From Streptomyces actinomycinicus (GTDB taxonomy: Bacteria > Actinomycetota > Actinomycetes > Streptomycetales > Streptomycetaceae), in NCBI RefSeq assembly GCF_016741775.1, contig NZ_JAERRK010000003.1, forward strand, positions 248,001 through 312,000: a stretch of DNA of 64,000 bases, in the 5' to 3' direction. Below the pieces are notes generated by a model. That model was not told the DNA's origin. It worked only from the letters and a program-made list of their open reading frames with translations, and did no database searches. Shown piece by piece: positions 32,376 through 41,259 of this stretch. Within the stretch, counting starts at the first letter, position 1; each line of letters begins with the position of its first letter. A program made the translations under genes and the position numbers.

Positions 32376-32888
32376 ATGAGCCTCAGACACGCACTGCTCG
32401 GCCTGCTGTCGGAGCGTTCCGCCAGCGGCTACGACCTGTTGAAGACGTTCGACACCTCACTGGCCAACGTCTGGCCCGCGACCCAGAGCCAGATCTACAC
32501 CGAGCTGACCAAGCTGGCCGGCTCCGGGCTGATCACCGTGGCCGCCGAGGGCCCGCGCGGCCGCAAGGAGTACGCCCTCACCGGCGCGGGCATGGCCGAG
32601 CTGCGCCAGTGGCTGACCGAGACCCGGCCGCAGCGCAACACCCGCAGCGACCTCCTGCTGCGGGTCTTCTTCCTCGGCGTGCTCGAACCCGCCCAGGCGC
32701 GTGCCTACCTGACCGGTCTGATCGAGATGTCCCGTACGGAGCACGAGCAGTTGCGGCAGCTCGCCGACTCCATCGACTGGGACGACGGCAACCTCTCGGT
32801 CCACGGCCGGATCGCCCTCGAGTACGGCCTGCGCTTCAACGCGATGCGCCGGGAGTGGGCCGAGTGGGCCGCGGAGCAGATCGGCTAG
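32376..32888 (+). CDS. PadR-family transcriptional regulator
   Basis: A 170-residue PadR protein. The N-terminal winged helix (MSLRHALLGLLSERSASGYDLLKTFD, VWPATQSQIYTELTKLAGSGLI, GRKEYALTGAGMAELRQWL) spans about residues 1-80. A C-terminal helical dimerisation domain of the Vir-like type completes it. PadR proteins repress a divergent neighbour and themselves. The repeated TCGACATGTC site in the shared promoter region fits that; the inducer is unknown. Confidence 0.92.
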   Translation: MSLRHALLGLLSERSASGYDLLKTFDTSLANVWPATQSQIYTELTKLAGSGLITVAAEGPRGRKEYALTGAGMAELRQWLTETRPQRNTRSDLLLRVFFLGVLEPAQARAYLTGLIEMSRTEHEQLRQLADSIDWDDGNLSVHGRIALEYGLRFNAMRREWAEWAAEQIG

Positions 32889-32910
32889 CGGCCGGGTACG
32901 GGTGCCCGAC

Positions 32911-34299
32911 TCACCGGCCCAGGAACACCGGGTTGGTGAAGGCCGCCATCACCCCCGGCACCGGCCCGGCCGCCGTCTCGTGCCGCAGCTCCGCCCGGAC
33001 GTAGGCCGCGTACGCCGGAGTGGTCCGCCACTCCACCGTGCCCGTGCCCGAGACGGGCAGCGGCCCGCCGGTGAACAGCACGCCCTGGTCGGTGACGAAC
33101 CGGACCGAGCAGCGCGGCCCGCCCGTCACCTCCAGCCGGACGGTCACCGCGGTGCCGGGTCCGGCCGCCAACCGCTCACCGATGCCCGCCCGTTCACCTC
33201 CCTCGGCCGTCACCGAGAAGGCCAGCGAGACGTTCCTGGACTCGGCCACGTACGACCGGCCCGCCCGCAGCCCCTCCTGGACGGCCTCCCTGGTCAGCTC
33301 GTCGGCGAGGACGACCGTCTGCGGCATGCCGACCACGTCCGGGTCGCGGTGCGCGTCGCTGTCGCCCATCGCCGGCAGCCACGCCCGATCGCCCCGCACC
33401 GATGCGACCAGCTGCGCGTCCCAGGCGGCCAGGGTCACCTCGTCGTCGGGCGTCCAGGCCCCGTTCCACACCTCGACGACGTCCGCCTCCGCGAACCCGA
33501 ACCTCCAGCCGCAGCCCACACAGGTGGCGTGCGGATGGGCCGGTACGACCAGACCGCCGGCCCGGTGGATCGCCCGTGCGAAGTGGGCCCAGCGGTTGTC
33601 CCGGGCCCGGTAGCGCCAGTCGACGAAGGTGCCCGGCTCGATGCCGAGCGCCAGGACGTGTCCGTTCCTGGTCGTGACCTCCTCTCCGAGCAGCACCAGC
33701 AGGTCGTCGCCGGCGGCGTCGGCCCAGTGTGCGTGCGACGCGTTGGTGTTGTGGTCGGAGCTGTTGATGAAGTCCAGCCCGGCCGCGCGGGCCAGGTCCG
33801 CGATCTCCGCCGGGGTGCGGCGGCCGTCGGAGTGCCAGGAGTGCAGGTGGCAGTCACCCCGGTACCAGTCCCGGCCCCGCCCCGGGGCCCCGCCGGGCGG
33901 ATACACCGGCTCCGGCGCCCGCCCGCTCTCCCCGGCGGTCAGCGTGACCGTCACCTCGTACGACAGCCCCTGTGGCGCCACCGTGTAGGGGCCGAGCGCG
34001 ATGTGCCAGGTGCCGGGGTGCAGCGGTCCGGGGAGGTAGCCGGGCGTCGCCTCGTCGGCCCGCACGGAGAACTCCGTCCGGGCGCCCCCCGACCAGCCCC
34101 GGAAGCCCCGGCCGCCCAGCTCGGTACCCCGGCTGTCGAAGAGCCCGATGTCGAGGGCGTTGCCGGGGGTGCCGGCCGGGACGGGGGGCCTGTCGTAGGT
34201 GTAGGAGACGTGCAGCTCGGCTGTGCCCGGCGGGACTTCGACCGGGAGGTAGACGTAGTCGGGGGAGCCCGGGGGGAGGGTGCCGCGGAAGCTCGTCAC
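32911..34299 (-). CDS. CehA/McbA-type PHP-domain metallohydrolase
   Basis: A 462-residue two-part protein. An N-terminal beta-sandwich (about 1-150; [35 protein letters not shown]) is followed by a PHP domain with the metal motifs [11 protein letters not shown] (about residue 165), [19 protein letters not shown] and [11 protein letters not shown]. The CehA/McbA family hydrolyses carbamates or phosphoesters; the true substrate here is unknown. The start is taken as the GTG at 34299 where family similarity begins. The reading frame continues upstream only through a 13-bp tandem repeat that is clearly noncoding. It converges with padR, 22 bases between stops. Confidence 0.82.
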   Translation of the reverse strand: MTSFRGTLPPGSPDYVYLPVEVPPGTAELHVSYTYDRPPVPAGTPGNALDIGLFDSRGTELGGRGFRGWSGGARTEFSVRADEATPGYLPGPLHPGTWHIALGPYTVAPQGLSYEVTVTLTAGESGRAPEPVYPPGGAPGRGRDWYRGDCHLHSWHSDGRRTPAEIADLARAAGLDFINSSDHNTNASHAHWADAAGDDLLVLLGEEVTTRNGHVLALGIEPGTFVDWRYRARDNRWAHFARAIHRAGGLVVPAHPHATCVGCGWRFGFAEADVVEVWNGAWTPDDEVTLAAWDAQLVASVRGDRAWLPAMGDSDAHRDPDVVGMPQTVVLADELTREAVQEGLRAGRSYVAESRNVSLAFSVTAEGGERAGIGERLAAGPGTAVTVRLEVTGGPRCSVRFVTDQGVLFTGGPLPVSGTGTVEWRTTPAYAAYVRAELRHETAAGPVPGVMAAFTNPVFLGR

Positions 34300-34381
34300 A
34301 CCCTCAACGTAAGCCGCCCGGGCGGCACGAGGAACAGCGCAACGAGCCACAGTCGGCCCGCACCGGCGGAGGGCCGTCGGC

Positions 34382-34459
34382 CACCTCCCGCCGCCACCTC
34401 CCGCCGCCACCTTCCACCACCACCTCCCGCCGCCACCTTCCACCACCACCTCCCGCCGG
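34382..34459. repeat. 13-bp minisatellite, six units
   Basis: Six head-to-tail 13-bp units of two types: CACCTCCCGCCGC (A) and CACCTTCCACCAC (B), in the order A A B A B A', the last ending in G. It lies between the PHP hydrolase start and the divergent LLM gene. The unit length is not a multiple of three. Confidence 0.85.
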
Positions 34460-34597
34460 GCCGGCCACCCTCCGGTGCCACCCCCCCCTGCGGCCACCCC
34501 ACGCTCACGCGGTCACCTCACGCGGCCGGCTCCCGCGGACCGCGAACACCAACCAGTCGGTATGGACAGTCCGTAGTGCAGCCGGTACAGATGACCC

Positions 34598-35443
34598 ATG
34601 CGTATCGCCGTCACGATCTTCCTCACGGACGAGACCATCACCCCCGCCCGGCTCGCGCGTGAGCTGGAAACCCGCGGCTTCGCCGGCCTCTACCTCCCCG
34701 AACACACCCACATCCCCGTCGAGCGCACCACCCCGTACCCGGCCGGCGGCGACCTGCCCCGCGAGTACGGCCGCACCCTCGACCCGTTCGTCGCCCTCGC
34801 CCAGGCCGCGGCCGTCACCCGGCGGCTGGCGCTCGGCACCGGCATCACCCTGGTCGCCCAGCACGACCCGATCGCCCTGGCCAAGCAGATCGCCACCCTC
34901 GACCACCTCTCCGGCGGTCGCTTCACCCTCGGCCTCGGCTTCGGCTGGAACGTCGAGGAGGCCGCCGACCACGGCGTCGAGTGGCGCGAACGCCGGGAAC
35001 TGGTCCGGGACCGGATGGGCCTCATGCGCGCCCTGTGGTCCGAGGAACCGGCCGGTCACACAGGGCGGTTCGGCGGTGTCCGGCCGAGCTACGCGTTCCC
35101 CAAGCCGGTGCAGAAGCCGCGGGGTCCGGTGGTGGGGCCGCGCACGCTCGTCGGCGGGGCAGCGGGGCCCGGGCTGTTCGCGCACATCGCCGAGTACGCG
35201 GACGGCTGGATGCCGATCGGCGGGCGCGGTCTCACCGAGTCCCTGCCGGTGCTGCGATCCGTATGGGCGGACGCCGGCCGCGACCCGTCCGCGCTCCAGA
35301 TCGTCCCGTACGCGGTCCTGCCGTCCCCGGGCAAGCTCGCGCACTACGCGGAGTCGGGCATCGGGGAGGTGGTGCTCCAACTCCCGCCGGCGCAGGAGGA
35401 GGAGGTGCTGCGGGTGCTCGACGGATACGCCGAGTACGTGTGA
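34598..35443 (+). CDS. LLM-class F420-dependent oxidoreductase
   Basis: A 281-residue luciferase-like protein of the F420 subgroup. It starts [14 protein letters not shown] and shows [91 protein letters not shown], and [13 protein letters not shown]. The GFGWN..E.A.HG pattern is typical of predicted F420 enzymes. A TACAGA box six bases before the ATG suggests a leaderless mRNA. It lies 145 bp before fbiC, which makes the F420 precursor FO. No operator copy is present. Confidence 0.87.
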   Translation: MRIAVTIFLTDETITPARLARELETRGFAGLYLPEHTHIPVERTTPYPAGGDLPREYGRTLDPFVALAQAAAVTRRLALGTGITLVAQHDPIALAKQIATLDHLSGGRFTLGLGFGWNVEEAADHGVEWRERRELVRDRMGLMRALWSEEPAGHTGRFGGVRPSYAFPKPVQKPRGPVVGPRTLVGGAAGPGLFAHIAEYADGWMPIGGRGLTESLPVLRSVWADAGRDPSALQIVPYAVLPSPGKLAHYAESGIGEVVLQLPPAQEEEVLRVLDGYAEYV

Positions 35444-35588
35444 GCGGAGGGCGGCGACGGCCGGCTCGGCGGCGCGGGGCACCGCCCGACCAGCCGGGAC
35501 GGACCCGCACCCGCCGACGCGCTGCCCCCCCCCGGAGCCGGCTCCCCGACCTCGCCGAACCGGCGTAGCCCCTACGTATGCTCAAGAG

Positions 35589-38174
35589 ATGACGACTTCC
35601 GCGACCCCCGGAACCGGCCCCACCGAGAACTCCATGCGTCGCGCCCTCAAACGCGCCCGGGACGGCGTCGCCCTCGACGTCGCCGAGGCGTCGGTCCTGC
35701 TCCAGGCGCGCGGCGAGGCCCTCACCGACCTCGCCGCGTCCGCCGCCCGGGTACGGGACGCGGGCCTTGAGGCGGCGGGCAGGTCCGGCGTCATCACGTA
35801 CTCGAAGAGCGTCTTCATCCCCCTCACCCGGCTGTGCCGGGACAAGTGCCACTACTGCACCTTCGTCACCGTCCCCGGCAAGCTGCGCCGCGCCGGGCAC
35901 GGCTTGTTCATGTCCCCGGACGAGGTGCTGGACATCGCCCGCAAGGGTGCCGCCCTCGGCTGCAAGGAAGCCCTGATCACGCTCGGCGACAAGCCCGAGG
36001 ACCGCTGGCCCGAGGCGCGCGAGTGGCTCGACGCGCACGGTTACGACGACACCATCGCCTATGTCCGGGCCGTCTCCATCCGCATCCTGGAGGAGACGGG
36101 CCTGCTGCCCCACCTCAACCCGGGAGTGATGAGCTGGACGGACTTCCAGCGCCTGAAGCCGGTCGCGCCGAGCATGGGCATGATGCTGGAGACGACCGCC
36201 GAGCGGCTCTGGTCCGAGCCCGGCGGCCCGCACCACGGCTCCCCGGACAAGGAACCGGCCGTACGGCTGCGGGTGCTGGAGGACGCGGGCCGCTCCTCCG
36301 TCCCCTTCACCTCCGGCCTGCTCATCGGCATCGGCGAGACCTACGAGGAGCGCGCCGAGTCCCTGTTCGCCCTGCGGAAGGTCTCCCGCGCCTACCACGG
36401 CATCCAGGAACTGATCATCCAGAACTTCCGCGCCAAGCCGGACACGGCGATGCGCGGCATGCCGGACGCCGAACTGGACGAGCTGGTCGCCACGGTGGCC
36501 GTGGCCCGGCACATCATGGGCCCGAGCGCCTGCCTCCAGGCCCCGCCGAACCTCGTCGACTCCGAGTACGAGCGGCTGATCGGTGCCGGCATCGACGACT
36601 GGGGCGGGGTGTCGCCCCTGACCATCGACCACGTCAACCCCGAGCGCCCCTGGCCGCAGATCGAGGAACTCGCCGAGAAGTCCCGGGCGGCCGGCTTCGA
36701 ACTGCGTGAACGCCTCTGCGTCTACCCGGAGTTCGTCCGCCGTGGCGAGCCCTGGCTGGACCCCAGGCTGCGCCCGCACGTCGACGCCCTGGCCGACCCG
36801 CGGACGGGCCTGGCCCGCCCGGACGCGGTTGTCCAGGGCCACCCGTGGCAGGAGCCCGAGGAGGTCTTCGTCGCGTCCGGCCGTACGGACCTGCACGCCG
36901 CCGTCGACACCGAGGGCCGCACGGGCGACCGGCGCGCCGACTTCGACGAGGTGTACGGCGACTGGGAGGCGCTGCGCGAGGCGGCGGCCCCCGGCATGGC
37001 GCCGGAGCGCATCGAGGCCGACGTGCGCGAGGCGCTGCGCACCGCGGCCGACGACCCGACCCGGCTGACCGACGCCGAGGCCCTGGCCCTGCTGCACGCG
37101 GACGGCCCGGCGCTCGACGCGCTGTGCCGGGTCGCCGACGACGTCCGCCGGTCGGCCGTCGGCGACGACGTCACCTACATCGTCACCCGCAACATCAACT
37201 TCACCAACGTCTGTTACACCGGCTGCCGCTTCTGCGCCTTCGCACAGCGCCGCACCGACGCCGACGCGTACACGCTCTCGCTGGAGCAGGTCGCGGACCG
37301 CGCACAGCAGGCCTGGGAGGTGGGCGCGGTCGAGGTGTGCATGCAGGGCGGCATCCACCCGGACCTGCCCGGCACGGCGTACTTCGACATCGCGAAGGCG
37401 GTCAAGTCCCGAGTCCCGGGCATGCACGTGCACGCCTTCTCCCCGATGGAGGTGGTGAACGGCGCGACCCGGACGGGCATGTCGATCCGGGAGTGGCTCT
37501 CCGCCGCCAAGGAGTCCGGCCTGGACACCATCCCCGGTACGGCCGCGGAGATCCTGGACGACGAGGTCCGCTGGGTGCTGACCAAGGGCAAGCTGCCCAC
37601 GGCCACCTGGACCGAGGTCGTCACGACGGCGCACGAGCTGGGCATCCGCTCCTCGTCCACGATGATGTACGGCCACGTCGACCAGCCCCGCCACTGGCTG
37701 GGCCACCTGCGCACCCTGGCCCGGATCCAGCGCGAGACGGGCGGCTTCACGGAGTTCGTGACCCTGCCCTTCATCCACACCAACGCGCCGGTCTACCTGG
37801 CGGGCATCTCCCGCCCCGGCCCGACGATGCGGGACAACAGGGCGGTCACCGCGATGGCCCGGCTGCTCCTCCACCCCTGGATCCCCAACATCCAGACAAG
37901 CTGGGTGAAACTGGGCACGGAGGGGGCGGCCGAGATGCTCCGATCCGGCGCCAACGACCTGGGCGGCACCCTCATGGAGGAGACGATCTCCCGGATGGCG
38001 GGCTCGTCGTACGGCTCGTACAAGTCGGTCCGCGACCTGGTGGCGGTGGCCGAGTCGGCGGGCCGCCCGGCCAGGCCCCGCACCACGCTCTACGGCGAGG
38101 TCCCCGAGGAACGCCGACGGGCGGCGGAGGCCTCCGACGGACACCTGCCGGAGCTGCTGCCGGTCCTGGACTGA
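35589..38174 (+). CDS. fbiC: FO synthase, fused CofG-CofH (FbiC)
   Basis: An 861-residue fusion of two radical-SAM enzymes. The N-terminal CofG half has the cluster motif CRDKCHYC at about residues 84-91; the CofH half has CYTGCRFC at about 542-549. Both show TIM-barrel signatures ([15 protein letters not shown]; ICxQGGIHP-like [32 protein letters not shown]). It joins tyrosine and 5-amino-6-ribitylaminouracil to make 7,8-didemethyl-8-hydroxy-5-deazariboflavin, the F420 chromophore. The ATG follows TATGCT by six bases, suggesting leaderless initiation; the upstream open frame lacks family sequence. Fused CofGH is the actinobacterial form. Confidence 0.96.
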   Translation: MTTSATPGTGPTENSMRRALKRARDGVALDVAEASVLLQARGEALTDLAASAARVRDAGLEAAGRSGVITYSKSVFIPLTRLCRDKCHYCTFVTVPGKLRRAGHGLFMSPDEVLDIARKGAALGCKEALITLGDKPEDRWPEAREWLDAHGYDDTIAYVRAVSIRILEETGLLPHLNPGVMSWTDFQRLKPVAPSMGMMLETTAERLWSEPGGPHHGSPDKEPAVRLRVLEDAGRSSVPFTSGLLIGIGETYEERAESLFALRKVSRAYHGIQELIIQNFRAKPDTAMRGMPDAELDELVATVAVARHIMGPSACLQAPPNLVDSEYERLIGAGIDDWGGVSPLTIDHVNPERPWPQIEELAEKSRAAGFELRERLCVYPEFVRRGEPWLDPRLRPHVDALADPRTGLARPDAVVQGHPWQEPEEVFVASGRTDLHAAVDTEGRTGDRRADFDEVYGDWEALREAAAPGMAPERIEADVREALRTAADDPTRLTDAEALALLHADGPALDALCRVADDVRRSAVGDDVTYIVTRNINFTNVCYTGCRFCAFAQRRTDADAYTLSLEQVADRAQQAWEVGAVEVCMQGGIHPDLPGTAYFDIAKAVKSRVPGMHVHAFSPMEVVNGATRTGMSIREWLSAAKESGLDTIPGTAAEILDDEVRWVLTKGKLPTATWTEVVTTAHELGIRSSSTMMYGHVDQPRHWLGHLRTLARIQRETGGFTEFVTLPFIHTNAPVYLAGISRPGPTMRDNRAVTAMARLLLHPWIPNIQTSWVKLGTEGAAEMLRSGANDLGGTLMEETISRMAGSSYGSYKSVRDLVAVAESAGRPARPRTTLYGEVPEERRRAAEASDGHLPELLPVLD

Positions 38175-38233
38175 GTACGATGATCCGACCCACGGTCCCG
38201 TACGGGGACCCGTAGCGGAGGAGATGCGTACCC

Positions 38234-38797
38234 GTGGCTGCCCGACTGCCCTCGTGGGCCTGGGTCACCGGTCTGACAGCGGGAGCGACCGCGGCCGTGG
38301 TCGTCCTCGCCGTTCAGGCGGACCACGGGCCGCATCCCACGGCCGCGGTGACGCGGCCCAGCGCGTCGGCGTCGCCGCACCCGCACGCGACCGTGACACC
38401 GAAGGAACCGGCGGATCCCGCCCTGCCGGACCAGTCCGGGGACGGCCGGCGGATCGTCTACTCGGTGGGCGAGAAGCGGGTCTGGCTGGTCGACGCGACC
38501 GGCCGGGCGACCCGCACGTTCACGGTGTGGCCGGGCACGGTCAGCCCGCAGCCCGGCCGCTACTCGATCACCCTGCGCACCCAGTCCCTCAAGGGCTCGG
38601 ACGGCGTGGAGATCGAGCACGTCATGTACTTCACCAAGGTGTCCGGTGTGAACGTCGCCTTCTCCAACGCCCTCGACGGCGCGTCGCCGCCGCCGGCCAA
38701 CGGCCAGAAGCTGGGCGGCATCCGCATGCACAAGGAGGACGGCGCCGCGCTCTGGTCCTTCGGCGATCAGGGCACCAAGGTGGCCGTCGTCGACTAG
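38234..38797 (+). CDS. L,D-transpeptidase-like protein lacking the catalytic Cys
   Basis: A 187-residue membrane-anchored protein. One N-terminal hydrophobic helix (AWVTGLTAGATAAVVVLAV) is followed by a Pro/Ser/Ala stalk and a domain that follows the YkuD fold: RIVYSVGEKRVWLVDATGRATRTFTVWPGT, PGRYSI, VNVAFSNALDG, then LGGIRMHKEDGAALWSF and a closing GTKVAVVD. In active L,D-transpeptidases the signature is HGxx...SHGCIRM; here GGIRM replaces GCIRM and the upstream His is absent. It is therefore probably a pseudoenzyme that binds the cell wall. The GTG start follows GGAGGAG. It lies downstream of fbiC, 59 bp. Confidence 0.72.
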   Translation: MAARLPSWAWVTGLTAGATAAVVVLAVQADHGPHPTAAVTRPSASASPHPHATVTPKEPADPALPDQSGDGRRIVYSVGEKRVWLVDATGRATRTFTVWPGTVSPQPGRYSITLRTQSLKGSDGVEIEHVMYFTKVSGVNVAFSNALDGASPPPANGQKLGGIRMHKEDGAALWSFGDQGTKVAVVD

Positions 38798-38827
38798 CGT
38801 CCGTTCAGGACGCCGAGGTGGCGGTCG

Positions 38828-39361
38828 TCAACTGGCGTCCCGCCGCGCGGCGGGCAGCTGGTTGACGATCAACGCCACCCCGCTGAGCAGGAACACCCGG
38901 GCCGCAGCGTCCAGCCCGTTCCAGGTCTTCGACTGCCACATCGAGAACCACTCACCGCCGATCGCGATGAATCCGGCGCCGAAGAGCAGCAGGAGCATCA
39001 GCAGCCCGTAGGTGGAGAACCGCCGGGCGCGGTCGTCGTCGCGCCGCGCCCAGAGCCACGTCCCCCAGATCAGCACGAGCGCCGAAACCGTCTCCCAGGC
39101 GATGATCAGCACATAGGCCGTGTCCTGCAGGGCGGTGCTCGTGATCGCCCGCCACATCAGGTCGTCGTCCTGGAAGGTCGTGTCCATCGCCAGCACGTGC
39201 CGCACGAACTGCTGGTTGGTCCCGAAGTCGGTGATGTTCCCCAGGGCGACCAGGGCGATGTAGAGCGCGAGTATGCCGGTGAGCACACCGGCGGCCAGGG
39301 CGGCTGCGGTACCTGAGGCGCGTGTGGTGGCAGTGCCGGAAGATGTGGGGGTGGTGGTCAT
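38828..39361 (-). CDS. DUF2165-family integral membrane protein
   Basis: A 177-residue small membrane protein. Four hydrophobic segments are visible: AAALAAGVLTGILALYIALVALGNI, AYVLIIAWETVSALVLIWGTWLW, YGLLMLLLLFGAGFIAIGGEWF and AARVFLLSGVALIVNQL. FVRHVLAMDTTFQD and WFSMWQSKTWNG lie between them, which is the DUF2165 pattern. Function unknown. The ATG at 39361 (MTTTPTSSG) is chosen; an upstream in-frame ATG adds 19 residues of non-family sequence. It converges with the L,D-transpeptidase-like gene. Confidence 0.8.
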   Translation of the reverse strand: MTTTPTSSGTATTRASGTAAALAAGVLTGILALYIALVALGNITDFGTNQQFVRHVLAMDTTFQDDDLMWRAITSTALQDTAYVLIIAWETVSALVLIWGTWLWARRDDDRARRFSTYGLLMLLLLFGAGFIAIGGEWFSMWQSKTWNGLDAAARVFLLSGVALIVNQLPAARRDAS

Positions 39362-39828
39362 GGCTGGATTCTCCCCGACGGGAGTCGCCTTCCCCCACCC
39401 GCATTGCGTCAGAATCACAAGGGAGTTGGCCGATCGGCGTGCGGCGCCCCGCCCGTGCCGGACGGAGCACGGAGGGGACGCGGCTGCCGGGACGATCAGC
39501 CCTCCGGCAGCTGCGCCTTCAGCTTCCGCAGATCGCGGGCGTCGAGGCCGAGGGCCTTCTCCTGGTACGCGGAGAGGGAACCGTAGCCTCCCGTCTCACC
39601 CCGCCGTGTCCGTGTCGTCACGCGTCCGGGCAGGGACCCCCGGCGAGCCGGGTCCCGCCTATCCGCGACCCGGTGAACACGGCGCGCTTGGTGCGGACTT
39701 GGGGTGATGTGTCGTACCGGGTCGTGGCGGGGTGTGACCCGGTGGCCCCCGACCCCGGAAGACCAAAGAACCGGGGAAAGAACCGAACCCGCCCCCACCG
39801 CCCCCGTCGATCACCCGCCGGAGTGAAT
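39362..39828. other. Gap with a possible gene remnant on the minus strand
   Basis: No complete gene is seen. On the minus strand a short coding-like stretch ends at 39496 (residues LSAYQEKALGLDARDLRKLK and a few more) with a normal stop. It has no start or upstream domain, so it looks like the tail of a lost gene. I do not recognise the family. The rest, 39600-39828, is unstructured GC-rich sequence. Confidence 0.35.
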
Positions 39829-39969
39829 ATGCCCAACGCAACTGGCGCGGCACAGCAGTTGTCGTGCAGTGTCGGCGACGACCACCCGGACATGCATCGG
39901 CCCTCGCCGGGACTGGCATCCCAGTGCGAGGGCCTGATCACCAAGGAAAAGCAACTTCCTCGTGACTGA
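39829..39969 (+). CDS. Small ORF overlapping the HTH gene start
   Basis: A 46-codon frame, MPNATGAAQQLSCSVGDD at the start and LITKEKQLPRD at the end. A GGAG site lies five bases before its ATG, better than the site of the following gene, whose GTG lies inside its last codons (8-base overlap). It may be a coupled leader peptide for the HTH protein or a fortuitous frame. No family recognised. Confidence 0.4.
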   Translation: MPNATGAAQQLSCSVGDDHPDMHRPSPGLASQCEGLITKEKQLPRD

Positions 39970-40789
39970 CAAGCAGCGTAACGCGTCCGCGCGCCCCAAG
40001 ACCCGGCATTCGTCCGGCGTCACCCACGTGAACGAACCCCACCACGACAACTTCACCGTGGTCGGCAATCATCTGGCTCAGCACGCCGAGCTGTCGCTCG
40101 TGGCCATCGGCCTGGCGCTGCACATCCAGTCGCTGCCGGAGGGCACCCCGATCGGCATCAAGGCGCTGGCGGCGAAGTTCCCCGAGGGGGAGATCCGGAT
40201 CGCCGCGGCATTGCGCGAGCTGGAGGAACACGGATACCTCTCGCGTCCCAGGGAGCGTCTTCAATCGGGACAGGTGACGACCCGGACGATCTCGTACAAC
40301 CGGCCGAGGCTCGCCGTGGCCGCAGCGGCCCCCGTCCCCGACCCGACCGGGTCGACCCGGTCGGCCCGCCCGGCCCCGCCGGCTCAACCTGCCCGCCCGG
40401 CCGAACCGAAGGTGCCCGCGCCACCGCGCACAGCCACCGACCTCCTGGCGGCCCTCCGCGCCCACGACTCCCGCCTGCTGCTCACCGAGCGGGACGTGCA
40501 CCACCTGGCGCCGGCCGTCTCCGAGTGGCTGGAGCGGGGAGTGCCACCCACGGCCGTCGTCCGCACGCTCACGACCGGCCTGCCCCAGGACCCGATCAAG
40601 CACCCGGCGGCCTTCCTGCGGCACCGCCTCACCACGCAGCTGCCACCCCAACTCCCCGTGGCGCCACCCCGCCCGGCGCAGCACCGCCCCTCCCCACTCC
40701 AGACCTGCGACGGCTGCGACCGCGCCTTCCGCGCCCCGCACCCGGGCCGCTGCCGCGACTGCCGGCCGTCATCCGTGGCCGTGGCATGA
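39962..40789 (+). CDS. Helix-turn-helix protein with C-terminal zinc-like Cys cluster
   Basis: A 275-residue DNA-binding protein. An N-terminal winged-helix domain (FTVVGNHLAQHAELSLVAIGLALHIQSLPEGTPIGIKALAAKFPEGEIRIAAALRELEEHGYLSR) is followed by an Ala/Pro/Thr-rich linker. A helical block comes next (LLLTERDVHHLAPAVSEWLERGVPPTAVVRTLTTGLPQDPIKHPAAFLRHRL), then a terminal Cys set CDGCDRAF ... HPGRCRDC. Proteins of this shape are common in Streptomyces and annotated simply as helix-turn-helix proteins; the role is unknown. The linker positions vary in quality, but the two ends look genuine. The GTG start lies at the end of a small upstream frame. Confidence 0.8.
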   Translation: MTDKQRNASARPKTRHSSGVTHVNEPHHDNFTVVGNHLAQHAELSLVAIGLALHIQSLPEGTPIGIKALAAKFPEGEIRIAAALRELEEHGYLSRPRERLQSGQVTTRTISYNRPRLAVAAAAPVPDPTGSTRSARPAPPAQPARPAEPKVPAPPRTATDLLAALRAHDSRLLLTERDVHHLAPAVSEWLERGVPPTAVVRTLTTGLPQDPIKHPAAFLRHRLTTQLPPQLPVAPPRPAQHRPSPLQTCDGCDRAFRAPHPGRCRDCRPSSVAVA

Positions 40790-41110
40790 ACACCGCGTCG
40801 GGTGCCGGCGCTGATCCAGCAGTTCTTCGAAGCGACGACCAACGCCCGGCAGCCGCGGCAGCCTCGCGCCGCTGCGGGCCGTCGTGCACTCCTGGGCCGT
40901 ATTCACCGGGATGACGACCGTCTTCAGCGTGCCGTAGGCCAGGGGATCGGTCGTGACCACGGTCTCCGCGTACTCCGACCACTCCCGTGCCGGCCACGCG
41001 GACCGGTCCGGCCCCATGGTCACCACCTTCGCCGGCTTCTTCGCGAGTTCGGGCTCGACCGCATCCGGGACGGCGTCGAAGCGCTTGTCGCCTCCGGCGC
41101 GTAGGGCCGG
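40769..41110 (-). pseudogene. Relic coding segment of unknown product
   Basis: The minus strand from about 41110 to 40840 has strongly GC-biased third positions and reads like protein (GGDKRFDAVPDAVEPELAKK, AWPAREWSEYAETVVTTDPL, YGTLKTVVIPVN). It has no good start at its left end. After about 40870 codon bias is lost, and the frame runs into the 3' end of the HTH gene on the other strand. It is probably a fragment of an inactivated gene. I do not recognise it. Confidence 0.35.
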
Positions 41111-41259
41111 CCAGGGCCGACGGCGGCTTCGTGGCGGCGTCGATGGAGCAGCTGGCCGGAAATGACCCTTCAGGGGCGTTTCCGCCCGCTGAACGGACCG
41201 TTCCTGGTCGATTACAGTGCCTAGCGTCGTACGGGCGGACGGTGCCGTGAGGAGGTCTG

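Noticed and set aside
34299..34497. Upstream extension of the PHP hydrolase
   Set aside because: It runs through the 13-bp minisatellite and gives a Gly/Trp-rich sequence unlike the family.
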